Shown one piece after another: positions 1 through 8,510 of a stretch of 64,000 bases of DNA; the stretch's first letter is position 1, and every line of letters starts with the position of its first letter. Source of the stretch: Nakamurella lactea DSM 19367. Its GTDB lineage: Bacteria > Actinomycetota > Actinomycetes > Mycobacteriales > Nakamurellaceae. The stretch spans positions 372,001-436,000 of the forward strand of contig NZ_AUFT01000005.1 in NCBI RefSeq assembly GCF_000426645.1. The letters run 5' to 3'. The position numbers and the translations under genes are program-made. The notes under the pieces were generated by a model, which worked only from the letters and a program-made list of their open reading frames with translations, made no database searches and was not told the DNA's origin.

Positions 1-2
1 AG

Positions 3-608
3 CAGACCCTCGCCGGGCGGAGCTGGCGCGACGACCCGGCCGGAGCCAGCGAGATGTTCGCGGTGTTCCACGCCATGCGCGACCTGCACGAGATCCTCTG
101 GTACCTGACCGTTGTCCGGCGGACCCCGCTGGCCGCACCGTTGTGGTCGGAGATCGACGAGACTGCCGAGCAACTCGAGGAACTGACCCGGCAGCCGTCC
201 GGGGTCCTGGCCGCCCTGGACACCCTGTCGCTGAACTCGCACGTCACGCCGCTCTTGGACGCGGTGAGCGATCTGGTGCGGGCTGCGGACGGGAATGACG
301 ACAATCCCGCTCCCGGCCGGGATTTGAGCGGCCGGGATCTGGCCGGCGCTGACCTTCGCGGCACGCCGTTACGTCGGGCGCGGCTGCGCGGGGCGATGCT
401 CATCGCCGCCGACCTCCGCGGGGTCGATCTGAGCCGCGCCGACCTACTGGGCGCACATCTGCGGGATGCCCGGCTGGACGACGCCGACCTGACCGATGCC
501 CTGTTCCTGAACCAGCTGCAGCTGAACGGGGCCAACGGCAACTCCCGGACCCGGGTGCCATGGTCATTGCTGCGCCCCGGGCACTGGGTTGACGCCGCCC
601 CCGAGTAG
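3..608 (+). CDS. Pentapeptide-repeat protein, 5' end cut by the window edge
   Basis: The frame is open from base 3, so the gene starts left of the window; the internal ATG at 54 is probably not the true start. The N-terminal part reads as helical. From about base 325 there is a run of A(D/R)L-type pentapeptides (DLSGR, DLAGA, DLRGT, RLRGA, DLRGV, DLSRA, DLLGA, RLDDA, DLTDA), which predicts a short right-handed quadrilateral beta helix. The C-terminus (FLNQLQLNGANG) is typical of actinobacterial members. No enzymatic domain is visible in this part. Function is unknown; such proteins act as scaffolds or DNA mimics. No signal peptide can be judged because the start is missing. Confidence 0.8.
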   Translation, partial: QTLAGRSWRDDPAGASEMFAVFHAMRDLHEILWYLTVVRRTPLAAPLWSEIDETAEQLEELTRQPSGVLAALDTLSLNSHVTPLLDAVSDLVRAADGNDDNPAPGRDLSGRDLAGADLRGTPLRRARLRGAMLIAADLRGVDLSRADLLGAHLRDARLDDADLTDALFLNQLQLNGANGNSRTRVPWSLLRPGHWVDAAPE

Positions 609-671
609 AGCGGCTCGAGTTGCGGCCGCGGTGACCAAGCAGGCGCATTCGAACCCGGGTAGGTTCCTGGA

Positions 672-2081
672 ATGGCCGCACGTCGAGGCGGGCGCCGACC
701 CCGCGAACAGGATCTCAGTGAGAGTGTCGGACTGAACCCGGTCTTCTCCAGACCTGGGGAAGCAACCGCACTCCCCAGGCTGACGATGCCCGCCAATGAG
801 TCGCTGCCCGAGACCGCGTACCAGATCGTCCACGACGAGGCGATGCTCGACGGCAACTCACGCCTGAACCTTGCGACCTTCGTCGGGACCTGGATGGACC
901 CACAGGCCAGCCGGCTCTACGCGGAGGCCGCCGACAAGAACATGATCGACAAGGACGAGTACCCGGCGACCGCGGCCATCGAGACCCGGTGCCGGACCAT
1001 GCTCGCGGACCTGTGGCACGCGCCCGACCCGAAGCACACGATCGGCACCTCCACCATCGGCTCGTCCGAGGCCGGCATGCTGGCCGGCCTGGCACTCAAG
1101 CGTCGCTGGCAGCACGCCCGACGCGCCGCCGGAAAAAGTACCGAGCGACCCAACCTGGTGATGTCCAGCGCGGTCCAGGTGTGCTGGGAGAAGTTCTGCA
1201 ACTACTTCGAGGTCGAGGCGCGGTTCGTCCCGATCACGGAGGAGCACAAGGTGCTCGACGGTCACGATCTGGAGAGCTACGTCGACGAGAACACCATCGG
1301 CGTCGTCGCGATCCTCGGCGTCACCTACACCGGAATGTACGAGCCGGTCCTGCAGATCGCGGAGGCACTCGACCGGATCCAGGCCGCCACCGGCCTGGAC
1401 GTCAAGATCCATGTCGACGGTGCCTCGGGCGCGATGATCGCGCCGTTCGTGCAGCCCGAACTCGTCTGGGACTTCCAGATCGCGCGGGTGGCGTCGATCA
1501 ACACCTCTGGCCACAAGTACGGATTGGTCTACCCCGGACTCGGCTGGGTGGTCTGGCGTGACACCGATGCGCTACCCGACGACCTCGTCTTCAAGGTGTC
1601 CTACCTCGGCGGCGAGATGTCCACGTTCGCGCTGAACTTTTCCCGCCCCGGTGCGCAGGTACTGCTGCAGTACTACCAGTTTCTCCGACTCGGCCGCGCC
1701 GGATACCAGGCCGTGCAGGGCACCTCACACCGGGTGGCGCGCCACCTCGCGGAGGGGATCGCCCGGATCGGTGCGTTCGATCTGTGGAACGACGGCTCCG
1801 ACATTCCGGTGTTCGCCTGGCGGTTGCGGGCCGGGCACACCGACAACTGGGACCTCTACCATCTGTCCGAGCGCCTGCGCACCCACGGCTGGCTGGTGCC
1901 CGCGTACCCGATGCCGGACGACCTCGCCGACGTGACGGTGCAGCGTGTCGTGGTGCGCGATGGGCTGTCCCGCGACCTCGCCGATGCGCTACTTGCCGAC
2001 GTCAGAGCCGAGGTGCACTACCTGGACGCCCTCACCGGGCCGCTACCGGCCGTCCGTCAGGGCCCGAGTTTCCACCACTGA
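672..2081 (+). CDS. gadB: Glutamate decarboxylase (PLP-dependent)
   Basis: Converts L-glutamate to GABA and CO2, consuming a cytosolic proton. The 469 residues match the usual GadA/GadB length (about 466). Family landmarks are the N-terminal LDGNSRLNLATFVGTW block, GTSTIGSSEA in the PLP pocket, HVDGASGAMIAPF with the cofactor-binding Asp, and INTSGHKYGLVYPG, where Lys282 should form the internal aldimine. The ATG at 672 is preceded by a GGTAGG-like ribosome site. No GABA/glutamate antiporter gene is in this window, so a link to acid resistance is inferred from the family only. The gene stands alone between the pentapeptide gene and a repeat-bearing gap. Confidence 0.95.
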   Translation: MAARRGGRRPREQDLSESVGLNPVFSRPGEATALPRLTMPANESLPETAYQIVHDEAMLDGNSRLNLATFVGTWMDPQASRLYAEAADKNMIDKDEYPATAAIETRCRTMLADLWHAPDPKHTIGTSTIGSSEAGMLAGLALKRRWQHARRAAGKSTERPNLVMSSAVQVCWEKFCNYFEVEARFVPITEEHKVLDGHDLESYVDENTIGVVAILGVTYTGMYEPVLQIAEALDRIQAATGLDVKIHVDGASGAMIAPFVQPELVWDFQIARVASINTSGHKYGLVYPGLGWVVWRDTDALPDDLVFKVSYLGGEMSTFALNFSRPGAQVLLQYYQFLRLGRAGYQAVQGTSHRVARHLAEGIARIGAFDLWNDGSDIPVFAWRLRAGHTDNWDLYHLSERLRTHGWLVPAYPMPDDLADVTVQRVVVRDGLSRDLADALLADVRAEVHYLDALTGPLPAVRQGPSFHH

Positions 2082-2503
2082 TCACGACGTTCCGCCGGAG
2101 CCCGGCTGAAACATCGCGCCATCCAACGACTTGGCGGATGTGCGCCACCCCAACGAGTTGGCAGATACCCGCCAACGCAGATCCGGGAGGCGTTCCGGCA
2201 CAGGCTGCGACGGACTCGTCCGTCCGGGACACGTCAGAACCGACGCAGTAGACCCGAACCTCGACTGTGCTACGGCCGCACCTCTCGCTGGATCGCCTTC
2301 CCGCCAACAACTTTGCGTGCCTTGATCAGCGACACCTGATCGAATCGAAGTACAGGCCTGGCAATCCGGCCCGCCCCACATTCACCGAGGGTGACAATGC
2401 GACCCCTCCAATGGGCTCTTGCCCCGGGCGACTTGCGAACTTTACGCTCCAAATCCTGTCGCGGGATCAATGCCCGCAATGCATGGATTCTGGAGGGAAA
2501 CCC
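2082..2503. other. Intergenic gap of 422 bp with a two-copy hairpin repeat
   Basis: No convincing gene is seen between gadB and the subtilase. The gap holds the two-copy repeat at 2123-2174 and an imperfect 8-bp inverted repeat near 2322-2343. A clear TGGAGGG ribosome site ends at about 2497, ahead of the subtilase ATG at 2504. I could not find a promoter with good -35 and -10 hexamers. Confidence 0.6.
2123..2174. repeat. Two 25-bp direct repeats (period 27), each able to fold
   Basis: Copy 1 is 2123-2147 and copy 2 is 2150-2174; they share 20 of 25 bases. Each copy contains TTGGC and a downstream CGCCA or GCCAA, so each can form a small hairpin. They lie 42 bp past the gadB stop and may act as a terminator or belong to a dispersed repeat family. 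Confidence 0.6.
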
Positions 2504-4600
2504 ATGTCCCGTCCTTTCCGCCTTGTGCTGACGCTGCTCAGCATCGTCGGCCTGACGCTCGCCACCGCACCGCCGAGCGGCGCAGACCCCGTTTCCGCCG
2601 GTCGATCGGCTGCCTCGGCGCCCGACTCGGACGCTACGTCCAACGGACCAACCCCGGCCGAGCAGGCGGAGAACAGCGGCAAACCCGTTGCGACACAGGA
2701 CGAGCCGAAGAACGGGGTCTGGATCATCCGACTGAAGGACCCGGCCGTGGCGACATACACCGGCGGTCTGGCCGGGCTGAGCCGGACAGCGCCCGCAGAG
2801 CCGGGTGGCAAACTGGATACCAACAGCCGCGCTGCCAAGGCCTACGCCAGCCACCTCACCCGACGGCAGAACGCGGTCAAGGCCACCATCGACAACACCG
2901 TCGGGCATTCGGTCACCGCCGAGCACCGGTACCGCTACGCCCTCAACGGGCTCGCGCTGAAACTGTCCGCCGACGAGGCGGCCGCGGTGGCCGAATTGCC
3001 CGGAGTGGAAGCCGTCGAAGCGGATCGCAGCTGGCAACCGGACACTGACGTCAGCACCCAAATCATTGCGGCACCAGCGATCTGGGGCGGCGGGACCGCG
3101 ACCGGATTGGCCACCAAGGGCGAAGGCGTGCTGGTCGGCACATTGGACACCGGAATCAACGCCGCCCACCCGTCGTTCGCCGCGACCGACGAAGACGGTT
3201 ACACCCACCTGAACCCGTTCGGCGAGGGCAATTACAAGGGCGTCTGCGCCGAAGGGGCCGCGAACTACGAGGACATCTGCAACAGCAAACTGGTCGGCGC
3301 CTACGACTTCGCGGGCGAGCGCACCGCACTGGACAAGGTCGGACATGGCAGTCACACCGCCTCCACCATGGCCGGCGACCGGCACACCGCCCACATCACC
3401 GTCGGCAACACCACCTACGACCGGGCGCTCACCGGGGTCGCGCCCCATGCGTCGCTCATCTCCTACAAGGTGTGCACCAGTTTCGGCTGCTACTCCAGCG
3501 CCAGCGTCGCGGCCGTCGACCAGGCGATCGCCGACGGCGTTGACGTGCTCAACTACTCGATTTCCGGCAGCGACCGCCCGTGGAACGACAGTGTCGACCT
3601 GGCGTTCCTGGCCGCATACAACGCCGGCATCTTCATCGCAGCCTCTGCCGGCAATACCGGCCCCGGGGAGAGCACGGTGGCCAAGACCGGCCCGTGGAAC
3701 GCGTCGGTGGCGGCCAGTACCAACACCAGGGTGATAGCGATGGACGCGTCGGTCACCGGGCCCGGAACGGCGCCGACGGAACTGACCGGTATGGCCGCTG
3801 TCTCGGGCAGCGGCCCGGGCTACAGCGAACCGATCGAAGCTGCGCTGATCGATGTCGGCAGCATCGCCGACGGTGACCAGATCGGATGTTCGGCGTTCCC
3901 GGCGGGTGCGCTCGAGGGCGCCATTGCGCTGATCAAGCGCGGCGACTGCAACTTTTCGGTGAAGGTGAACAACGCTGCCAACGCCGGTGCGGTCGGCGTG
4001 ATCGTGCACAACCAGTTTCCCGGCCCGCCGATCGTCATGGGTGAACTGGAGTCGACCAGCATCCCGTCATTGATGATCTCGCAGGCCGATGGGCAAGCTG
4101 TTCTGGCTTTCGTCTCGGCGAACCAGGGAACCACACTGCGGATGGGCACCGAGGCCGTGCAGGTCGACAACCCGGCCTGGAAGGATTTGGTCGCCGACTT
4201 CTCCTCCCGGGGCCCGAGCCAGTACGACTTGCTGGCCCCGACCTTCACCGCGCCCGGCCGCAACATCCTGGCCGCAACTGCCGCCGTCGGCGACGATCCG
4301 GTGCAGTACGAGGTGATGCAGGGAACCTCGATGTCGTCGCCGCACGCTGCCGGCTCCGGCGCATTGATCCGGGCGTTGCACCCGGACTGGTCGCCGTCCG
4401 CGATCCGCTCGGCGCTGGCGTCCACCGCCAACCCCGACGGCATGGTGAAGGAGGACGGCAGCACGCCGGCGGATGCCTTCGACATCGGTTCCGGGCTGCT
4501 GGATCTGGACGCAGCGAGCCGGGTCGGGGTGATTCTCGATGAGACCTACGACAACTTCGTGGCGGCCGACCCGAACACCGGGGCGACCCGAAGACGTTGA
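2504..4600 (+). CDS. Secreted subtilisin-like protease (S8), catalytic part, frameshifted at its 3' end
   Basis: This half encodes a complete extracellular serine protease unit. The ATG at 2504 follows a GGAGG site and starts a signal peptide (MSRPFRLVLTLLSIVGLTLA). Next come an I9 inhibitor propeptide (about residues 65-185, ending VEAVEADRSW) and the S8 domain with the catalytic triad: Asp215 in GTLDTGIN, His284 in GHGSHTAS, Ser609 in GTSMSSPH. A PA domain is inserted before the Ser segment (about residues 460-545, GDCNFSVKV). The frame ends early with ATRRR-stop just after DNFVAADPNTG. The family motif (GGDPKTLNLP) resumes in the next frame, so the two open frames are one gene. The protease half alone could still be secreted and mature. 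Confidence 0.93.
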   Translation: MSRPFRLVLTLLSIVGLTLATAPPSGADPVSAGRSAASAPDSDATSNGPTPAEQAENSGKPVATQDEPKNGVWIIRLKDPAVATYTGGLAGLSRTAPAEPGGKLDTNSRAAKAYASHLTRRQNAVKATIDNTVGHSVTAEHRYRYALNGLALKLSADEAAAVAELPGVEAVEADRSWQPDTDVSTQIIAAPAIWGGGTATGLATKGEGVLVGTLDTGINAAHPSFAATDEDGYTHLNPFGEGNYKGVCAEGAANYEDICNSKLVGAYDFAGERTALDKVGHGSHTASTMAGDRHTAHITVGNTTYDRALTGVAPHASLISYKVCTSFGCYSSASVAAVDQAIADGVDVLNYSISGSDRPWNDSVDLAFLAAYNAGIFIAASAGNTGPGESTVAKTGPWNASVAASTNTRVIAMDASVTGPGTAPTELTGMAAVSGSGPGYSEPIEAALIDVGSIADGDQIGCSAFPAGALEGAIALIKRGDCNFSVKVNNAANAGAVGVIVHNQFPGPPIVMGELESTSIPSLMISQADGQAVLAFVSANQGTTLRMGTEAVQVDNPAWKDLVADFSSRGPSQYDLLAPTFTAPGRNILAATAAVGDDPVQYEVMQGTSMSSPHAAGSGALIRALHPDWSPSAIRSALASTANPDGMVKEDGSTPADAFDIGSGLLDLDAASRVGVILDETYDNFVAADPNTGATRRR
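4580..4583 (+). other. Frameshift site in a G4 run inside the subtilase gene
   Basis: One extra G in this run changes the reading from TGATRRR-stop to TGGDPKTLNLPA, which rejoins the downstream frame and restores a conserved family motif. The cause could be an assembly or sequencing error in a homopolymer, a real inactivating deletion, phase variation, or programmed frameshifting. The sequence alone cannot decide. Confidence 0.85.
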
Positions 4601-7059
4601 ACCTGCCTGCCATCGTCGACGACGCGTGCCTGCAGACCTGCACCCTCACCCGGACACTGACGTCGGTGGCCGACACCACCGCCGACTACACCATCGAAGT
4701 GGATGCCCCTGGTGACGCGACGGTGACGGTGACGCCCCAGACCTTCACGTTGGCTCCGGGCGCGACCCAGGAGCTCACGGTGACCATCGACGTCGCCGCG
4801 CTCACCGGGCCGGGTTGGCTGTTCGGCGACCTGAAATTGTCCACCGACGGCACGCATGCCGGCGGCGCCGAGATTGCCGATGTGCACTATCCGATTGCCG
4901 TGGTGCCGGCGGAGGCGGAGATTGCTCTCGACCAGGAGTCGATCACCGACACCATTGCCGTTCCGGAGGCCAGGGACTATCCGCTGCAGGTGCTCAACAA
5001 CGGTGGGGCGCCGCTGCACTGGGCCGTGGATGCCGCGTCCGCCGACTGTGCGCTGCCGGCCTGGCTGTCGCTGGATCCCACCTCCGGTACCGTGCCGGCC
5101 GAGGACTCGGCGACCGCGACGCTGACCGTCGCCACCCAAAACCTCACCGCGGGTGAGCATTCGGCCCGGTTGTGCCTGTCCAGCAACGACCCGCACACCG
5201 AACTGGCGACGCTCGCCGTCACCATCAACGTGCAGGAAATCCCTGACGTCGCCGTGGATCCGGAGCAACTGACGCTCTCGGCGCCGGCCGGCGGCACCGA
5301 CACCGCGAACGTGACCATCGCGAACACCGGCTACGGCACGCTGAACTGGCGGCTGGACGATCCGGAGGCCGGCGCCTCACCTGAGCGACTGGAACTGCTG
5401 CGCAATGGCGTGCTGTTGGTACCGAACTCGACGACGAGTTCCCGCGGCATCATGGCCTTCGACGCGCAGGACGGCACGCTGATCGACGACCAGTTCCTGC
5501 CGTACCCGGCCTGGTCGCCGGGTGGGTCGACCTTGTACACACCCCTGAACGTGCTGCCTATGCCCGACGGGCAGAGCTTCCTGGTCTCCGATCAGGTGAA
5601 GGGCATGATCACCCGGTGGGACCTGGAGGGGAATTTCCTGGGCACCTTCGGCCCGAAGACTGTCGAGGGCGACAGTTCGGTGATGAACAATGTCCGCGGG
5701 ATGGCCTGGACGGCGCAGGACACGCTGTTGGTGACAGTCGCCAGCGGCGCGAATGCGAATTCGATCCTTGAGCTGTCGCAGGACGGGGAGCTGCTCGGCT
5801 ATTTCGTTGATCCCGGTGAAGACGGTCTGGACAGCCCGTGGTCGATCCTGGTGCGGGACAACGACGTGTTGGTCTCGGCAAGCGGAACCAAGCAGATCCA
5901 CCGGTTCTCGCTCACCGGCGAGCCGTTGCCCGCCTTCGGCGAGGTCACCTGGGCAGAACAGTTGGCGGAGACCGCCTCCGGGAACGTACTGGCCGCGAAC
6001 TGGCAGACCACGCCCGCGCGCGGTGTGCTGGAATTCTCGGCGACCGGCGACTATCTCGGGAATTTGTACCCGGACAACACCGGGAACAACTACGGCGGTG
6101 TCGCCGAGTTGGGCAACGGCAATCTGCTGATCACCTCCAGCAAGGGTGTGTTCGAGATCGGTAGGGACGGCACCGCTGTGGCCGAGCAGACCACCGGGCG
6201 CGGCCGGTACATCACCCCGGTCACACTGCCGGATGCCCGGCCCTGCCAGCTGCCGACCGATGTCCCCTGGCTGTCCGTCAGCGCTCCGTCCGGGGCGACC
6301 ACGCGCGGACAGGATGCGTCGGTCCAGGTGACGGCCGATGCCACCGGGCTCGCAGCGGGCGACCACTCGGCGCTGCTGTGCGTCAGCAGCGACGACCCGG
6401 ACCGGCCGACGGTGACGCTGCCGGTCACGCTGACCGTGGGTGCCGCCAGCACCACGACGCTGACGGCCGACGTGGCGTCGCAGACGTACCTGCCGGCGAA
6501 GCCGGCCACCCTGACCGCGAATGTCGACGCGCCCATCGACACCACGGTCTCCGGAACGGTCGAGTTCCGGCGTGGCGCCGAAGTCATCGGCACCGCGCCG
6601 GTGACGAACCGCACCGCGAAGCTGGAGGTTCCGGTCGATACACCGGCTGGAACGCACGCTCTGACAGCGACATTCGTTGCTGAGGACCCGTCCGCGCTCC
6701 TCGGCTCGACCTCGGCGGCGCTGTTCTTCAAGGTCAACATGGCCTTGTCGGCGACCACCGTGGGGGCCAAGAAGGTGCGGCTCGACGCGGCCACCGCACG
6801 GGCCAGCGGCCGCAGCTGGGGTCTGCAGGTGACGGCGAAGGTGACGATCGCTGCACCGTCGACGGCACCGGCGGACGGAGTGGCACACATCAACATCGGC
6901 GGCTCGAAGGTCGCGTCGGTTCCGGTTTCGGGCGGCACCGGCGTGAGCGCGGTGATCCCGGTGCCGGCTGGGCTCAATCCGGTGATCGTGACCTATCTAC
7001 CGGACGACCCGAGCGTGCAACGGTCAACCGGGCGGGTCAGCGCCACAGTCGGCAGGTAG
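4597..7059 (+). CDS. C-terminal half of the frameshifted subtilase (Fn3-like, BACON-like, beta-propeller, Ig-like)
   Basis: This frame has no credible start of its own (a TTG at 4597) and continues the subtilase. Counting from 4597: residues 1-108 are the Fn3-like domain found after S8 domains; about 110-213 is a BACON-like module (WLSLDPTSGTVPAEDSAT, then LCLSSNDPHT). A second BACON-like module starts at about 215 (LNWRLDDP) and finishes only at about 549-612 (WLSVSAPSGATT, LCVSSDDPDRP). Between its halves lie about 280 residues of propeller-like repeats (NNVRGMAW, SPWSILV, GNLLITSSKG). Two Ig-like domains follow, about 615-715 and 716-820. No sortase motif or membrane anchor is visible. The whole gene would encode roughly 1,500 residues. 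Confidence 0.85.
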   Translation: MNLPAIVDDACLQTCTLTRTLTSVADTTADYTIEVDAPGDATVTVTPQTFTLAPGATQELTVTIDVAALTGPGWLFGDLKLSTDGTHAGGAEIADVHYPIAVVPAEAEIALDQESITDTIAVPEARDYPLQVLNNGGAPLHWAVDAASADCALPAWLSLDPTSGTVPAEDSATATLTVATQNLTAGEHSARLCLSSNDPHTELATLAVTINVQEIPDVAVDPEQLTLSAPAGGTDTANVTIANTGYGTLNWRLDDPEAGASPERLELLRNGVLLVPNSTTSSRGIMAFDAQDGTLIDDQFLPYPAWSPGGSTLYTPLNVLPMPDGQSFLVSDQVKGMITRWDLEGNFLGTFGPKTVEGDSSVMNNVRGMAWTAQDTLLVTVASGANANSILELSQDGELLGYFVDPGEDGLDSPWSILVRDNDVLVSASGTKQIHRFSLTGEPLPAFGEVTWAEQLAETASGNVLAANWQTTPARGVLEFSATGDYLGNLYPDNTGNNYGGVAELGNGNLLITSSKGVFEIGRDGTAVAEQTTGRGRYITPVTLPDARPCQLPTDVPWLSVSAPSGATTRGQDASVQVTADATGLAAGDHSALLCVSSDDPDRPTVTLPVTLTVGAASTTTLTADVASQTYLPAKPATLTANVDAPIDTTVSGTVEFRRGAEVIGTAPVTNRTAKLEVPVDTPAGTHALTATFVAEDPSALLGSTSAALFFKVNMALSATTVGAKKVRLDAATARASGRSWGLQVTAKVTIAAPSTAPADGVAHINIGGSKVASVPVSGGTGVSAVIPVPAGLNPVIVTYLPDDPSVQRSTGRVSATVGR

Positions 7060-7098
7060 CAGCAGGAACGACGTCAGAGAAGGGCGGTGGCGGCGCGA

Positions 7099-7851
7099 TC
7101 AGGACTTGCGGTGCTCGACCCAGACGTTGGGCTCGAGGTAGACGGCGACCTGCTGTGCCAACGACACGAGGACCGGGCTCAGCGCACCCTCCACGATCAC
7201 CGGGCCGTCGGTGTCGAACGGCTGCCCGGTCCACTCCCGCCATTGGGCGAGCGTGCCGGAGATGGTCATCGACAGCGGACAGACCTTGAGAATCCGCCCG
7301 CCGGCCCGCACGTGCACGCGTAGCCAGGCGTCGTAGGGCAGACCATCGTCGCGCACCCGGAAGGCATACTCGTTCATCGGCGTTTCGGGCTCGTCCGCCT
7401 TCTGCGATGGTCGCACCGGAGCATAGAGCACCTGGTGGCCGAGCCGGAACGCATTGTCCCGCAGTGCATTTACCATGACCGAGGCAATCCCGGTGCCCTG
7501 GCGTTCCTTCAGGACGACGATCTCGAGGGCGGTCGCCGCATTGCGCTCCCGGCCGACCAACCGGTCGTCGTGCTGCCACCGGATCACCTCGTCCCAACCG
7601 GCGTCGGGCAGGTCCTCGCGCCCCTCGATACCGAAGGCAAAGGGCGTTGAGTAGGCCTTGGCAACCGGCTCGTCTCCGTCCGTGGCGAGCAGCACGTAGT
7701 CGGCGACGCTGTCGAGTTCGGAATAGTAGAGCCGCGCGTTCGGGTCCTGCTGCATGAAGGTTGGCCACGACCTGTCGAAGTCGGCGTGGTTCGTTGCCCT
7801 GAAGATCTCGGGGTGCCGGCCGCGGTTGTGAATTGTCAGAGCCATATGCAC
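7099..7851 (-). CDS. GNAT-family N-acetyltransferase
   Basis: A cytosolic acetyl-CoA-dependent acetyltransferase of about 250 residues. The acetyl-CoA loop is visible as ERQGTGIASVMVNAL, after a strand ending LEIVVLK. The C-terminal half (NEYAFRVRDDGLPYDAWLRVHVRAGGR) is unlike small GNATs and may bind the acceptor, which I cannot name. Two starts are possible: GTG at 7851 or ATG at 7845; neither has a strong ribosome site, and the ATG seems likelier. It is convergent with the subtilase (40-bp gap) and 24 bp downstream of a second GNAT gene, probably in one transcript. Confidence 0.8.
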   Translation of the reverse strand: MHMALTIHNRGRHPEIFRATNHADFDRSWPTFMQQDPNARLYYSELDSVADYVLLATDGDEPVAKAYSTPFAFGIEGREDLPDAGWDEVIRWQHDDRLVGRERNAATALEIVVLKERQGTGIASVMVNALRDNAFRLGHQVLYAPVRPSQKADEPETPMNEYAFRVRDDGLPYDAWLRVHVRAGGRILKVCPLSMTISGTLAQWREWTGQPFDTDGPVIVEGALSPVLVSLAQQVAVYLEPNVWVEHRKS

Positions 7852-7875
7852 GAGTCTTATGGGCGCGTCAAAGGC

Positions 7876-8397
7876 TTATCCCGGTCGGCCGAGTCCGGCG
7901 AGGTTCGCGGCGTAGATCAGCCGGTCCTGACCGTAGACGCTCGCATGTTTCTCGAATCGCAGTCCGATTCTCTCTGCGACTGCCGTCGATGGCTGATTGT
8001 CCGCATTGATGACCGCGATCAACCGGCCGATCGAGTACCGGTCGCGGGCCAGATCTCGAGACGCCGCAGCCGCTTCGGTGGCGTAACCCCTTCGCTGATA
8101 CTCGGTCCGGACGTGGTAGCCGACCTCGACCTCATCCACGCCGTCGATCCGTTGGATGGTGAGTCCGCAGTCACCGACGAATGCACCGGTCTCGGTCAGG
8201 GTGATCGCCCAGAGCCCGAAGCCATGATCCCGGTAGAGACTGCGGTTCCACTCGATCCAACGCCGAGCTTCGTCCCGGGTCTTCGTCCGCGGGTAGTACC
8301 GCATCACCTGTTCGTCACCGAGAAGTGCTGCCATGTCGTCAAGATCGGAAGGCGTCATTTCGCGCAGCGTGAGCCGGTCGGTGGTCACTATCGACAT
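7876..8397 (-). CDS. RimJ/RimL-type GNAT acetyltransferase
   Basis: 173 residues of the Acetyltransf_3 type. It begins with the classic TDRLTLREMTPSDLDDMAALLGDEQVMRYY and has VEVGYHVRTEYQRRGYATEAAAA (given here in two pieces of the same region) as strand 4 and the acetyl-CoA loop, then VINADNQPSTAVAERIGLRF. The family acetylates protein N-termini, small amines or antibiotics; the substrate here is unknown. The ATG at 8397 has a GGTTGGTGA leader. It lies downstream of the flotillin terminator and upstream of the other GNAT gene. Confidence 0.87.
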   Translation of the reverse strand: MSIVTTDRLTLREMTPSDLDDMAALLGDEQVMRYYPRTKTRDEARRWIEWNRSLYRDHGFGLWAITLTETGAFVGDCGLTIQRIDGVDEVEVGYHVRTEYQRRGYATEAAAASRDLARDRYSIGRLIAVINADNQPSTAVAERIGLRFEKHASVYGQDRLIYAANLAGLGRPG

Positions 8398-8442
8398 TCA
8401 CCAACCATAGATCTGCGCCGTGCGGTTCATCGGGTTGGAGAA

Positions 8443-8471
8443 ACCTCGCCCGCTTACTCAACGGGCGAGGT
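8443..8471 (-). terminator. Rho-independent terminator of the flotillin operon
   Basis: A perfect 10-bp stem (8443-8452 with 8462-8471) and 9-base loop. On the minus strand it is followed by TTTCTCC, the expected side for ending the nfeD-flotillin transcript, whose last stop is at 8511. Confidence 0.75.
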
Positions 8472-8510
8472 CGGTGTCCGTTCGCGGGATCCAGCTGTCA
8501 TCGGTGCAGA

